45,937 bases of DNA from Chrysomallon squamiferum. Taxonomy: Eukaryota > Mollusca > Gastropoda > Neomphalida > Peltospiridae. The position numbers and the translations under genes are program-made. The notes beneath the pieces were generated by a model that made no database searches, was not told the DNA's origin, and saw only the letters and a program-made list of their open reading frames with translations. Below are positions 1 through 24,601 of the stretch, piece after piece (position 1 is the first letter of the stretch; the number at the start of each line of letters is the position of its first letter). The stretch is from the NCBI GenBank assembly GCA_012295275.1, contig CM022675.1, positions 5,616,952 to 5,662,888 on the forward strand. The letters run 5' to 3'.

Positions 1-753
1 GCTCTTTCTGCACAGATTCTGAGAGCTTTCAAACACTGTACTGAAAGACGTACAAAACATATTGCGACGTTAAAAAGAAATGCCCTGAGATAGTAATTAT
101 CTTCGCGTTTGTTAAGGCGTGACACCAAGTTCTATTTTCAGTTGAATGGTGTATACACTATTGAGAATAAAATTTATTTCTTTAATATTTATTTATATAT
201 ATATTATTATTCTGACGAGGATAGCTTAATTTAGTATAAAATATATGTATACGTTTCTGCAGCTGCATGATTGAAGATATATATATATTTTTTTTTTTTT
301 AACGTTTGTAATCAGGTCTAAGATGTGAGAATTGTTATCGTAAACAATTTTAGCACACAGACATATATAAATAATATTTTTACTTTTATTAATATTTTTA
401 CTTATCATCTTTTATTATTATTAAACACACACATACACACACACGCACACACACATATCATATCTGCATTCATATCCACATCCATAGACACATACAGGCA
501 TACACAGACACACACACACACAAACATACAGATACTATATACGTACTTGTCAGAATCTTGTACAAACTAATCTCTCCATATTGTTCATCTAATTTCTGAG
601 AAATATCTATTTATCTATATCTCTGTCTATCTGTTTGTCTCTCTATCTGTCTATGTATGTATCTATCTATCCATCTCTCTATCTATATATCTGTATGTCT
701 GTCTGTCTGTCTGTCTGTCTATCTCTCTATCTATCTATCTATAAATCTATTTA

Positions 754-794
<41 letters not shown>

Positions 795-1540
795 CTCTAT
801 CCATCGCTCTATCTATATATATATCTGTCTGTCTGTCTGTCTATTTATCTACATCTCCCTGTATTCCACCCAATACCACGAATAATTTCTGCCACAATCG
901 CAAATTGCAGTCCTCAAGGCTCTCTCTGTAAGTCTTTATCATTGAATCTCGACAATTACAACTAGATTTTTTGACGCATTTCCACTACAACTTTGTTTTG
1001 CAAGTTGCATGTTTGGTATGCATGAACCCCTAATAACAAATTTTGTTACCAACCTTATTGCTATGAATAACTTCCATATTAAACGTATTTCTGATACTAG
1101 AGCAAGCTAGAGAATATATACTGAAACACATTTTAATCGTGGACATGTTATAAATCATTTACAACAGGAAACCATTAGTTTAAATCTATACTAATCAATA
1201 AGACAAACGCAAGCTAGACTCAATATGAAGCCCCTTTCTTTAATCTGGCCTAATCAGTAAGATTAAGAATTATCCCATACTTACTATGATGCCACATTTA
1301 ATTCTCTACAAACGTATATATTTTGGTGACTTTATTCTGTGACTTTTTTCCTGTGAAGTTTTTTCAGTCACCGTAAATTTTGATGTCGAAGATCGATATT
1401 TGTTTTCGTACCCTTTTTTAAATGTAATTTTATTTTTTAGTTATTATTATTATTATATTTTTAATGTGCGATGGAAGTTATTTATAATACTGTTTCGCTT
1501 TCCTAAGCCATTCACATCAAAACGTATGCACGTGTAAAAA
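1..1540. other. Gene-free leader region
   Basis: No gene can be supported here. Frame 1 of the plus strand is open from the window edge to a TAG at 91-93, and an AATAAA lies at 166-171. This could be the last few codons of a gene ending at the edge, but about 30 codons without a recognisable motif is too little to call. The rest is AT-rich sequence with a CA-rich patch (425-525) and a TCTA/TCTG microsatellite. Confidence 0.5.
604..855. repeat. (TCTA/TCTG)n compound microsatellite
   Basis: About 250 bases of tetranucleotide units alternating between TCTA, TCTG and TCTC. Frames through it read as Leu/Ser/Tyr/Ile repeats, which are translation artefacts of the repeat. Confidence 0.9.
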
Positions 1541-1723
1541 ACAAAGATATAAAGTGCAAATAATGGAAAATCAATGTGCCACTTTTGTTAATGTTAACTA
1601 CGGTGTCGAAAGTAAATAAATTGTGTATGTGTGTGTATGTGTGTATGTTTCTTTTGTTTGTTTGTTTTGTTTTTATTACTTTGAGAGGACACTAGAAGCC
1701 AAATCTGAGGCGTTACATATGCA

Positions 1724-1724
1724 G

Positions 1725-1766
<42 letters not shown>
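1724..1766. repeat. (ATT)n microsatellite
   Basis: Uninterrupted ATT trinucleotide tract in non-coding DNA. Confidence 0.9.
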
Positions 1767-2024
1767 ATATTAAAAAGAAACATTAATAGTCATTATGAAC
1801 ACACAAATATACAAATAAGTTACACAGACAGATCGGCTGGAAGCTAAAAGGAGAGAAAAAGTACATTAAGACTTACAAAATATTAGTCAATTAATATATA
1901 GCAAATACAAAAAAACTAATTAAATATATAAAATTATACGGAACGACAAGGAGGTACAAAAATAAAGGTATATAGAGTGAAACAGAAAGAGAGAGACAGA
2001 GAGATTATTTGTTTTTATTATTTA

Positions 2025-2030
<6 letters not shown>

Positions 2031-2078
<48 letters not shown>
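2031..2078. repeat. (CA)n microsatellite
   Basis: Uninterrupted CA dinucleotide tract of about 24 units. Confidence 0.95.
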
Positions 2079-2082
<4 letters not shown>

Positions 2083-2750
2083 TACACACACATATATATG
2101 CTCTATATGAACACATATACAATTGCTTTCTGTTGCAATACTTAAAAGCAGAGAATCATTGGACAAGATGGTTTCTTTGTCCTTACCATATAAATACAGC
2201 TAAACACATCGTGACATGCAGATTTATGTTTTATTCTAAACACATCGAACTGTGTGAGTGAGGACAAAGCTTCTTTTCTGAGTGTCACAAGAAACAAGGT
2301 AGGCTCGCGTTAGCTTACTTCAGTGAGTACGTTTGTACGGACGTTTTGTACATTTGAATGCACTTGACTTCAGAAAATGCAGCTGTATACATTTTCCCTG
2401 TAACATAAATGTATCAGCAGTTTTGGTAGTACTTGAGTTCTTAATTGTTACTTATGTTGTGGATGTTGTTGTTGCAGCTACTGCTGTTGTATAAACCTCG
2501 ACGTTAAATTAACACGCGTCGATGTTATAAAATATTACATTATATTATATTATATTAGATTTATTTATTTATTTATTTATTTATTTATTTTTTTTTATTT
2601 TTTTTATTACTGTTATTCATTTCCACAGATTGAACTTAGTAATAGCATTCGGATAAAGCGCAGTTATTTTAGTATTATTATTATAATTATTATTTTGTAT
2701 CTATTTAATTTTTTATTATTTATTTATTTATTTATTTGTTTGTTTGTCTG

Positions 2751-2852
<102 letters not shown>

Positions 2853-3263
2853 TCTTTCTTTCTTTATTTTAATTTATTTTATTTTATACTTAAAGTGTCC
2901 CAACGGAGATATTATTTTAAGTTATTCTTAACATGATTTCTGCAATCTTGTCTTAAACTAAAGAGTACAGTTTATATATATATAAACAAATGAATATAAC
3001 AATACATATTTCATCTTATTTAAATTAGATGTTATTCTTCTTGTTGATATGTTGGCTATAAAGACCGTTGCCGTTGCTTTTCGAAACATACCAATGGTGT
3101 TAAAAATATATTAATTGCAGCTAATTGAAAATCAAAGCACTGTATATTGCACAGTAACTCCCGGTTTTGTTAAAGTTAACTGATGTATGTATCTATGAAT
3201 AATTATTTTTTTCAATTCTTTTAAGTCATTTCTCCATTTTTTTTTACTCTTTGTTACCTTTCT

Positions 3264-3298
<35 letters not shown>

Positions 3299-3547
3299 TT
3301 ATATATATGGTCTTAATATCGAAAAGTGTCCGATATATTTACATAAACATACATACATACATACATACATACATACATGTCTTCTTCCAGTTTGAATGTC
3401 GGAAATTTCAGTAATTAACTGTTTAGCAGCACTACCATAAAAGCAGTACATATATGTATATATGTTTGTATAATTACCTTTCTCTTCAATTAATCCTTTG
3501 TTTTCCTCATGTCGCGTCTTAATATCGAATCATACCAGTGACTTAAT

Positions 3548-3612
3548 GTGTGTGTGTGTGTGTGTGTGTTTGTGTGTTTGTGTGTGTGTGTGCGTGTGTG
3601 TGTGTGTGTGTT
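3548..3612. repeat. (TG)n microsatellite
   Basis: TG tract with a few T or C interruptions, inserted in one copy of the degenerate repeat family. Confidence 0.9.
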
Positions 3613-4620
3613 TGTTAAGAACAGTTATTTGAAGATCAATGTACTGTACATTAGAGTGTAACTCCAGGTTGTGTTCATTCTGAATGATGTGTCGAAAGTA
3701 AACAGAAGAAGTATTTAACTTTAAATACCTACCATTTGGCATCATTAACTTATGATTAACAGTACCATGAAATCTATTACTATATATACAATTGTGGTTA
3801 GCCTCTTTTAAGCCATTCTCAGACATCGAAAACTATCACTGATAATTAAAGGAATATTAAGTGCAGTTAAATGAAAATCAATGTACTCTATATTACATAG
3901 TAACTCCCAGTATTGTTAATGTTAACTGAGATAGGTATATGTATATGTATGTGTCTGTGCGTGTGTGTGTGCGTGTGTGTGACTCCCTGTTTTGTTAATG
4001 GTAACTGAAGTTTAGACAGTAAATGAAAGTGTTCTATCATTCAAAATGACTAAAATGTGTTATTTATGAGAGTATGCATATATGTATGCATGTCATCAGA
4101 ATATTCTTTTTATTCTGAAATTATTCAAATAATTACACAAACAGAAAAAGCAAGAAAAAAGCAAACGGTGAAAACAATTAAAGTAAGTAACTAAATAAGT
4201 TGAAGTAATAAAGTACTTTCACTCTCACTGACCATCACTGACTTACAAATAACAGTACTGCTAAAAGTCTTCTTTAACTTTGAAGTCTAACATTTGTATG
4301 ACTAACTTGTTAGCAACAGTACGATGAAAGCAATTCATATATATGTGTATATGTATATTCTCGTTTCTCTTCTTTTAAATATATATATATATATATATAT
4401 TCAGATCATTCAAAATCAATACACTTTGTTTTGCTCCGTCGCCCTCACAGTTGTTAACTAAAGTGTGGACAGCAAAGAAGGTGTTCTCTCTTTTTTAAGA
4501 TGTAAAATTTGTATTACTCTGTAATGAGCAACAGTGCCATAAAATGACAATGCATGTGCATGAATGTATGTGCGCATGCATGTATCTGTGTGTATACATG
4601 TTTCTATCTATTGTTTTAAT

Positions 4621-6807
4621 TTTGTCACTGAACATTTAGGAATCCTTCTTCATAACTACCGTCATGAATGTGTGATGTTTATCATAATGTAATTAACTCT
4701 ATTTTCACGAAATGTTTATATTCATTTCCTCGGGTTCGTTTGAACGAGTAAAACTGAGCATGACTAACATGGAGTAAACATCTCAAAACATAACTTTCTG
4801 TTTAATTTAAGCTTTGTCAGTATTCCAGTTATTATTAATATCATCATCATCACCATCATCATTATCATTATTGCTGTTGTTTCTTCTAGATACGACTGTA
4901 AACACATACACATACACATAAACAACAACAACAACAATAATAATAATAATAATAATAATAAAAGTAAATTTTGCTTTTGAGTAAAATACTAATACTACTA
5001 CTAATAATGATAATAATAAAATAATAATAATAATTTTATTTCCTTATGAATAAATAAATAAATAAATAAATAAATTTAATTCTGACTGTGTAGATTTCAT
5101 ATTGTTTTGTCTAATTAATTAAACATGTTTTTAGAAGGAATGAGAATACTGTATTTTGTAGAAGATGTTGATATCTTTCTCGTATTGGCTGAGTCACAAA
5201 AACAAATTACATTAACTTTCCTTTTTTTCAAATTTTTTTTCTCTCTACATAACCAACATACTGATTGTTTGATCCAGTGAAAGTGTAGTTGTTATTTCTG
5301 CAACTACTACTACTGCCATTACTGCTGCTACTACACATGTTAAAGCCAGTACTACTACAATTTATCTGATACTACTGCTAATACTATAATGTATACTGAT
5401 ATTACTGCTATTACTAGTGTTACTACTGATTATAATAAAAGTAATAAGATCAATAATAATACTTCAGTTGCTGCTGCTGCAACTACCCTCAAAACTGCGA
5501 TTCCTGCTGCTACCATTACTACTACAACCACTGCCTTTATTGATACTACTATTGATACTAGCACTAATACTCAAAATATATTGATCAACTTATCCAGAAT
5601 ATTATAGATCTGTTACATTAATTAGTGGCAAACTATTTACAGCTGTGTTCATTAATACACTAAAGTTTCATCGTGAAATAAACGATATATCATCCGAAGT
5701 TGAAGCAGAAAGTATTAGTGAAATGAAATGAAATGAAAAAAATTAACGTGCTAATCAGAGCTAGCTGTTGTGAAGCACGTTATTAGTGTACAAATAGCCA
5801 AGTTTTAATTTCGTATGAACTACGTGCTGGGAGTAAACAAAGTTCAGTTGAGATGTGACACACACAGCTCATCAGTCAACTCTGAAAGTGATGTGTGATA
5901 ATCTGAACTGAAGTATTTTTATTACGAGGTAATTTTCTGCCACACTGTTTCCTACAATAACATTTCTTCAGCCAAAACTTAATTAGTCTAAATTCTTTGT
6001 GAGTGATCAGCATATATTATGACAAAATTTAAAAAAAAAAACAATCTATATATCATTTCACGTTATGTTCTTCTTTGGGTGAGTGTTTTTCTAAATGTAT
6101 AGGGTTAAACAATGCATATCTATATCGTAGTTTCTGCTTTCTTTAGAAAAGAAAAAAATAACAAAAAGTAAGTAAGTAAGTAAGTAAATAAATGAAACAC
6201 TGCATTTGGGAGGAGACACTGTTTTTGAATTTCAGACATACATTGTCATGTTGAAAATTAGTCTCACTCAGTTTATGGACTCCCTTCAAAAACTGGAACC
6301 GTTGTCTTTCAATTACTTTGTTATCTGTTATTGCAATATCTGAAAATTATCTCATTAACGAAAAACAATATCTGTTGAAAAAAGAAGTGTTAAAATATGT
6401 AAAGATGACACGAGTGGAATGTCAGACAATTATAACTAACGAGTTACTTGGTCACTACAGCAATTTAGTCAACACTCACAAAACGGCTCCAGTAAGAAAC
6501 CAGGTTTCCAGTCTGACATCAAAACTACTTCAGATCACATCAGACTGGAAAATTAGATATTTGACAATACAGGAACATGCAAACATCATATTGTGAAAAT
6601 TAAATTATCAATCCTTTATAAATGAACAAACCATATGAGTTTTTCTTTATTTTTAGAATTATATTTTTATGATCACGCAAACATACATACAAATATATAT
6701 ATAAACCATTTCTCAGATTTCTTCTTTCCCGTTTTTCTTTTCTTTCTTTCTTATTTATTTATTTATTTATCAACTTATTTATTTGACTTTTTCAGTACAA
6801 AGTAAAT
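4621..6807. other. Upstream region of the ZP/SRCR gene
   Basis: No gene is supported. The stretch has trinucleotide patches (CAA/AAT at 4920-4970; ACT/GCT-rich at 5300-5600, whose Thr/Ala-rich translation is a repeat artefact) and (AAAT)n near 5046-5075. A possible 5' untranslated exon of gene 1 could end at a donor-like site near 5928 (cgag|gtaatt), and an acceptor-like 'ttttttcag' ends at 6794 just before the start codon. Neither is testable from sequence alone. A 92-codon open frame at 6318-6596 contains an inverted repeat and resembles nothing I recognise. Confidence 0.4.
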
Positions 6808-16917
<10,110 letters not shown>

Positions 16918-17097
16918 TTAACCTCACAAATGTTTCACATATTGTAGTAGCAAACTGAACTTGAAAAAAATGTCATGCATTTTACGCGTAAAAGAGTCCA
17001 ATCAGTGAAATGAAGATGTTAACAAACATGACACATATTCCAAACTGCACTTGAAATCTGTTTCAATGTTTTATTCAATTATTATTTTTGCTTTTAC

Positions 17098-17152
<55 letters not shown>

Positions 17153-18045
17153 TTGTCGTTAATAATTGCTTTGTTTTTTTGTTATTATTGTTATTATTGC
17201 AAATACTTTTATTCGTATTTTTATTATTATAATTATTATTATAATTTAATTTTTTTATTTTTATTTATGTATTGCTTTCTCCCAGGTTAATTTCTTTTGT
17301 TTATTCATTTCGATTTAGGAAAATTTAAAAAAAAGAAAAAGAAAAAAACGTGTTTGTATGGCTTTAGACACAAGTTCGTAATGCTCAGATTTGGTTTTAG
17401 TCTTTCTTTCTTTTTTCTTTTCAAATGCACTTAAAGTTAGTTGTTGGTGTTGGCTTTCTGATTGATATTGCTACTGCGTAGTAATTAAAAATATTAAACT
17501 GATTACATTCTGCTGTTAGAATAGATTCGGATGCCTTAAATAATTGTGCATTTATTCGGAGTCTTACTTTTTGTCTTTTTTCGCTTTTCTGGCTATCCAT
17601 CATAGTTTTCTTTATCAAACATTTATTTATTTATTTATTTGTTTGTTTGTTTGTTTGTTTGATTGCTTGTTTATTTTTTATTTTTATTTATTTATTTATC
17701 CATCTGTTCGTTTACATACTGATATTTTTAAAAGTTTGTTTTGTTGTTTGCTTACAGTTAAATTTCACTGGTTTAAGGAATCGTTCAAAGAACAGTAATT
17801 TTTATGACCATTCCTTTTCATTATTTCATTTCTTTATTATTTCTTTGTTGTTTTTCTTCTACTAAAGTTTACTTATGTATATTTTCATTTATTGTACTTT
17901 TTATTTTTGTTTTATTTTTATTTCAATTATTATTATTTAAGTTTACATTTGTTTTACATTTGATTTTAACTGCTATATATTAATTAACCTTAATTGATCT
18001 TCCTTTTTTTCTTCTTTATTTTCAATAAAGCATGCAGGAAAATAA
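16918..18045 (+). other. 3' untranslated region of gene 1
   Basis: It runs from the stop codon to shortly after the polyA signal at 18024. It is AT-rich, with an ATT tract at 17098-17152 and TTTA/TTTG runs. Open frames inside are low-complexity and resemble no protein. The end is inferred from the signal. Confidence 0.6.
18024..18029 (+). terminator. AATAAA polyadenylation signal of gene 1
   Basis: A canonical AATAAA about 1.1 kb after the stop codon, followed by a T/GT-rich stretch (tgtattttgttttgtttc), the usual arrangement for a cleavage site. An earlier weak signal could also be used. Confidence 0.6.
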
Positions 18046-18151
18046 TTTGATGTATTTTGTTTTGTTTCTTATACAAGAATCTGACAGCTCATTTTAGATA
18101 TCATGCAGACTTGAAACGTATTCAGGACGAAGAATTGTATATATATATACA

Positions 18152-18251
18152 CACATTAAAAAACCAGAATGTTATTATTGTGATATACTTCTTACAGTGC
18201 TCTCTGGGGTAAAAAGCAGTGCATCATATTATGTCACTAACACATTATCTT

Positions 18252-18301
<50 letters not shown>

Positions 18302-18377
18302 GTGATGCATTGCTTTTTACCCCAGAGAACACTGTAAGAAGTACAAAACAATAAGAACATTCTGGTTTTTTAATGTG
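18152..18377. mobile_element. Foldback (MITE-like) element with a TA-repeat loop
   Basis: The left arm (18152-18227) and right arm (18302-18377) are inverted copies over about 76 bases with only a handful of mismatches. Each arm begins or ends with cacattaaaaaaccagaatg or its complement. The loop is mainly (TA)n. There is no coding capacity. It lies about 120 bases past the polyA signal of gene 1. Target-site duplications are not clear. Confidence 0.8.
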
Positions 18378-18731
18378 AAGAAACAGTAATTATGTTCTGT
18401 TTCGTACACAATCTCCATGTTTACCCCTGAAAAATACCACGTCAATGTTTTCGAGAGGAAAACAAAAAATACTTTAATTTCGGCGGTCTTGTGTATTTTC
18501 AAATTTAAACTTATCGTCAAGTAAATAAATAAAGGTAAAATATCAAGTAGAAATTAAATACATATTTATGTACACACATACTGTGACATCACGCTTAAAC
18601 ATAACACAAATTCTGCACTTTTCTTTTTGACAATAAATATTTTTTGTTATCTAAATTTCATGGTATGCTTCTTATTGATACTCTGGCGACATGTGCCGTT
18701 GACGTTGAATTTTCAAGATAGGAAACAAACA

Positions 18732-18734
<3 letters not shown>

Positions 18735-18824
<90 letters not shown>
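18735..18824. repeat. (CT)45 microsatellite
   Basis: Unbroken 90-base CT tract directly before a copy of the degenerate repeat family. Confidence 0.97.
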
Positions 18825-18825
<1 letters not shown>

Positions 18826-18826
18826 A

Positions 18827-19032
18827 GTGCTGTTAATTAAGAATCAATATACTGCATTACGTACTAACATTCAGCTTTCGTATGATAACTGAAGTGTTGA
18901 AACTAAATAAAAGTGTTCTTTAAATGTCTACAATTCGCTCTCATTGACTTATGAGCAACACAACGATAAAAGCAATTACGATATACATAATTATCTTTCC
19001 TTTCTTTCAGGCCAATCTCTGATAAGTGTGCG

Positions 19033-19065
<33 letters not shown>

Positions 19066-19460
19066 TAACAACAGTTTATTGAAAATCAATGAACTGTATA
19101 TTACATAATAACTCCGTTTTGTTAGTTTCAGCTGTTGTATAGACTAACTAAAAGTCTCCTTTGACTTTGAAGTCTAACATTTGTATGAGTAACATTTTAG
19201 CAACACTATAATAAAAGCAGATTATATACATTTATGTATGTATAATTATGTTTCTCTTCTTTTAAATCATGTATGTGTCTATAAGTGCAGTTAACTCAAA
19301 ATCAGTGTACAGTATTTTGCACCGTCACTGCCAGTTTTTAACTGTTAACTGAAGCGTGGATTGTAAATGAAGTGTTCTTTCTTTTTAAAGGTGCACAATT
19401 TGTATTGCTTTGTAATTAGCAACAGTGCGATAATAATAGTGCATGTGTTCGAATGTATGC
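18827..19460. repeat. Degenerate repeat family (downstream cluster)
   Basis: Three consecutive copies (about 18827-19010, 19066-19265 and 19280-19450) match the units found at 1.5-4.6 kb. The stretch 19155-19450 is collinear with 4278-4580, sharing for example gactttgaagtctaacattt. No coding potential. Confidence 0.75.
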
Positions 19461-19939
19461 ATCTTAGCATTTTCACCCATAGTGTTACTCGTTTTATGTG
19501 TTAATTCTATATGAATTGGAACTTTTATGAATATTTTATTATAATTTTAAAATATCAAGCTTTCTTTTCTAGTTGATTTCTTTCCACTTTTTTGAATAAT
19601 TTTTTTTATCTATTTCTTTATTTCTTTATTTTTGAAGGTATTATTATATTTTGTTTGTTTATATTTTATAAAGATGAAAATATTTTTTTTTTCAAGTTTT
19701 TGCTTTTTGCTTCTCTTTTTCTTCAGTTTATTTTTTGTCGTCTTCTTATTATTTTTTTAATAACTCAATAATGTCAATACTGAAAGGCCAAGATTACTTT
19801 AATTTAACGTCGAACAAACATACCTTCATCCTTTCATGGTTGTCGTCTTCTCTTCTTTTTTATTATCTTCTTTTATCGTTTCATAAACAACGCTTCAGAC
19901 TTTGGAAAACAAAGTGTGGAGCATGCGATAAGATTTCAC

Positions 19940-20017
19940 TTACATCATTACACAAGTTGCACAGAAGTTCCTCTAATATTAATGTCTAGGAAATCCGTCA
20001 CTGAAATGTCTTGTTTG

Positions 20018-20055
<38 letters not shown>

Positions 20056-20600
20056 GGCACATACGCAAACGTGCTTTTGGTTTTTCTGTAATTGACGGCC
20101 CACAGTGCAGGTTTGCTAAAGGTGTGCGGGAGCAGATCCCCATCGAAAGTGCATTAAACTGTCAGGGGAAATAATAAACTTAGAGCCTACGAGAATGTAT
20201 CAGCGGATAAAATAGGTTTAGCACAGAAACTTTCACGTACCGAACTCGTATCGTCTTTTCTTGCGAGAATTCCTGTAATATCAAATTGTAGGAAACACAT
20301 CACTGAAATGCCGTGTCTGAACTCACACACACACACACACACGGAGGAACATATGCATAAATGTATACCGACGGCTAAAAGTGCGGAAGTTTCTAGGCGT
20401 ATCCTACCCACCTAAATTTTGTTTAACTCTAGAATGCAGGAGATGAATTTTCTGCATACTGGGGAGTAACCTGTTAAGGGAGACAATTAAGTTAGTATCT
20501 TTCAGAGCGGAAAAAATAACGGCATTCGTTACGATACAGCTCACTTCTCCTGCGTAAAACGACATGGAACCGCCATAACTTAAACCCCCATACAATTAAC
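19940..20600. repeat. GC-richer, degenerate ~300-bp tandem repeat
   Basis: Two diverged units of about 300 bases share the landmarks 'attcctgtaatat' or its variant, 'tcactgaaatg', a CA tract, 'gacggc' and 'agggaaataataaa'-like parts. The local base composition is clearly richer in G and C than its surroundings, and there is no sustained reading frame. It may be an old transposon fragment or satellite. Confidence 0.5.
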
Positions 20601-21639
20601 GTCTTCGACCTATTTTAATTTTTCTTACATGTATACGGACGGATCTCGGCAGAATACATGGGGATGGGTGCGTACACACTCCTGGCATTCCTTGCTGCAA
20701 ACGGGATTCATATGTGTATGACATAGGTTACCTTTCTCGAGAACTGTACCGCATGAGAAAAGAAAACAACAACATTATTTTCCTCGTGAAATTCGGTGTG
20801 TCATTCAGACAGCCCCGCGAGATACAGTTTGTTCATGAATGTTGTATATCAATAATAAATACATAGAGCAGTAAATTAAGATTTGTCAACACTGCCAAAC
20901 ACTTGTAATAAAACTGTATGAGGTAACGTTTTTCTTCTTGTTCTTGTATTAGAAAAATGTCTTCACGAATTAGTTTTAAATGGAAGCAGATAAGATTAAA
21001 ATTAGATTTCGTTAAATAGTTATTTTGATTTGCTTTTAATTTCCGTAACAAACTATGTGAATTTTATTGGACTAGGTTTATGTTTCTATTTATCTAATCT
21101 CTCTCCGATTTTACATCCGAATAATCGTATTTTTACTCATTTACCTTTATTGAAAAGCAATAATTATAGTCATTTATTTTCTTTTGTGAGAATGTGTATA
21201 TATGTGTGTGTGTGTGTGTTACATTCAAAGCATTAAACGTAAGCATGCAAATGATTGACACAAATATCTCTGTTATAACTTCTTTCATTATTATTATTCT
21301 TTAGTTTCTTTGACTTCAACTTTTGCGTTTGGTAAAGGAAACAAGGCAGAGTGAACCAGCAATCATTTCTCCCGCCATTTTGTTAATTGTAGTGATGACA
21401 AATGTTACCGAGTTCTCCAGTGACTTGATGTACACAGTCTCTGAAGTGTCACTTTTCTAATAATAAATGTTTAGTTCTTTTACAACTGAGTGTAGTTCAA
21501 AATCTACCAAAATAACTGAAACAGCAATTGCAAAGAAATAAACAGTTTTATCTTCTTCGTTCATTTTTCTTTTTCATTTTCTCAGAACATTTGATTTATT
21601 GGTTTGTTAATATCTATGAAATGGCTGAAATTATGTATC

Positions 21640-21640
<1 letters not shown>
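20600..21640. other. Gene-free stretch
   Basis: Unique-looking AT-rich sequence, slightly GC-richer up to about 20830, with a short TG tract near 21200. I see no splice-consistent exons or RNA gene. Confidence 0.5.
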
Positions 21641-22860
<1,220 letters not shown>

Positions 22861-23172
22861 TTATTAACAATTACTTCTTACTTTTTATTATCAGTCATTA
22901 ACTGTAGAAAATGTAGACAATTAGAGCGATGCTTTATTTTTCGAATTTAATCCGGTTTAGGAAATCGTTTGAACTTTAAATTGTTCTAAGTTTGAATCAA
23001 TATCCCCGCCCATTACTAATAATTTTTAATGAATTAATCAGTTCCCTGACACTAAACAATACTTATTTAAATTAACTAAACAACAAATACACACTCATAC
23101 ATAACCAAAAACACATTAAAAAGCTCACTAAAAGAACAGGATAACAACACTAGCATTATTATGTTGTAGACT
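22861..23172. other. Gene-free stretch
   Basis: AT-rich sequence with no repeat, exon or RNA gene that I can support. Confidence 0.4.
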
Positions 23173-23757
23173 TACGTCACCGTATCCGCTTACTCACGAT
23201 TACGTTCATTAGCTGTCATACTTATTTATTTATTTAGTGCAATTCATGTCAAGATGAAAATAGTTGAATGACTATTACATCGCTAATTCAACGTTTTAAT
23301 TTTATTTATTCTAATAATTATACAACAATTATCTACAAGTCGATGTCTTTCCAGTTGGAAATTGTATGAAGAAAAGTGATCATTTTAAGCACCGCATTTT
23401 TCACGAACTCTTGTTTATACTTAATATTTTAAGCAAGTTACATCAATTAACCGATATCGCAGACAGTATTTTGCTAATAATTTCTAAGTTATGATGTAAC
23501 GTAACCCGTGAAATAACGATATATTTCTAGGTAAAGGAACATTGAAGGGACATTGTTTAGAATAGTTTTAATAATTAAACATTAAGAATATAATTTTCCC
23601 GTTCTGTTTTATATGTATCAATGACTGTTACCTACATTCGATTCAGACGTGCACCATCCGAATCACATGTAAAAACCTTATAACACAGTTATATATTTTT
23701 TCTATTTCGTTCCAGTAATTGCAATGTCGAATTACGCATACGCCAACCACTTGATTT

Positions 23758-23803
<46 letters not shown>

Positions 23804-23810
23804 GTAGTAG

Positions 23811-23841
<31 letters not shown>

Positions 23842-23842
23842 A
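23173..23842. repeat. Dispersed repeat with (AAT)n tail, copy 1
   Basis: It begins tacgtcaccgtatcc and ends cttgatttta, followed immediately by an AAT tract. A highly similar copy lies at 25255-25797 in the same orientation, also followed by AAT units. No coding potential was found. The shared microsatellite tail looks like part of the element. Confidence 0.8.
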
Positions 23843-23976
23843 TAAATAATAAAAATTTAATTTAATACTGAAGAGAGAAAAATTAAGGTACATGTGTAAA
23901 AAAATGTATGCTGTGCTGTTTAATGCGTTATATACCTATCTCATTTTTTTGTTTTAAATTAAACTCTCTGACATTT

Positions 23977-24180
23977 TAGCCAGCTTATAATATAATGATA
24001 AATATTATGACCTACATACTTTAAATATGCAGAATTTCAAACACATCATGTCAAAGTAGAAATTAAAAGAAACAAATAAAGAAAAAAAGAAAGAAATAAT
24101 AAATGGAAATGTAATTAAATGGCGGCAAAAATGGCAGATCAGTCACGCGTTAAATTCAGACAAATGCTAACAAATGTGCG
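23977..24180. repeat. Short dispersed repeat, copy 1
   Basis: It matches 24415-24601 in direct orientation, with shared stretches such as cagaatttcaaacacatcat and aaaaatggcagatcagtcac. Confidence 0.8.
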
Positions 24181-24414
24181 GAGAACACAATTAAATTTTA
24201 ATTCATTACTGCTTTTTCTCAAAAGTTTTTAGTATCAAGGCACCCAAGAAACGAATGGTTTCTATGCGTTTCTATGAATATGGGGAAACTTCAAAAGGCG
24301 TTTTTCTCAATTAATAATTCTGAGAAATTCAGCAATAGACAACTCTAGAAAGGTCATAGTTTAATAAATTTAAATGATAATTAACAAAGAATATATAGGA
24401 ATCTTTGTTTGTTT

Positions 24415-24601
24415 TAGCCTCCTTATAATGTAATGATCAATATTATGACTACATACTTAAAAAAGGCAGAATTTCAAACACATCATGTCAAAGTAGAAAT
24501 AAAAAATAGAAAATAATAAATCAAAATTTTATGTAATTAAATGGAGCCAAAAATGGCAGATCAGTCACCCTTTAAATTCAGACACATGTTAACAAATGTG
24601 G
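24415..24601. repeat. Short dispersed repeat, copy 2
   Basis: Second copy of the element at 23977-24180, followed by a poly-T run. Confidence 0.8.

Noticed and set aside
1-93. 3' end of an upstream gene
   Set aside because: About 30 open codons plus an AATAAA at 166 are suggestive, but there is no motif, and the chance of 30 open codons is high.
635-965. Leu/Ser/Tyr-rich open frames
   Set aside because: They translate the TCTA/TCTG microsatellite and have no stop codons only because of the repeat.
2031-2078. Repeats as a CRISPR array
   Set aside because: All short repeats here are contiguous microsatellites without unique spacers, in a eukaryotic setting.
5389-5607. Thr/Ala-rich 72-codon frame
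   Set aside because: It arises from ACT/GCT-rich imperfect triplets. There is no signal peptide, no splice context and no similarity.
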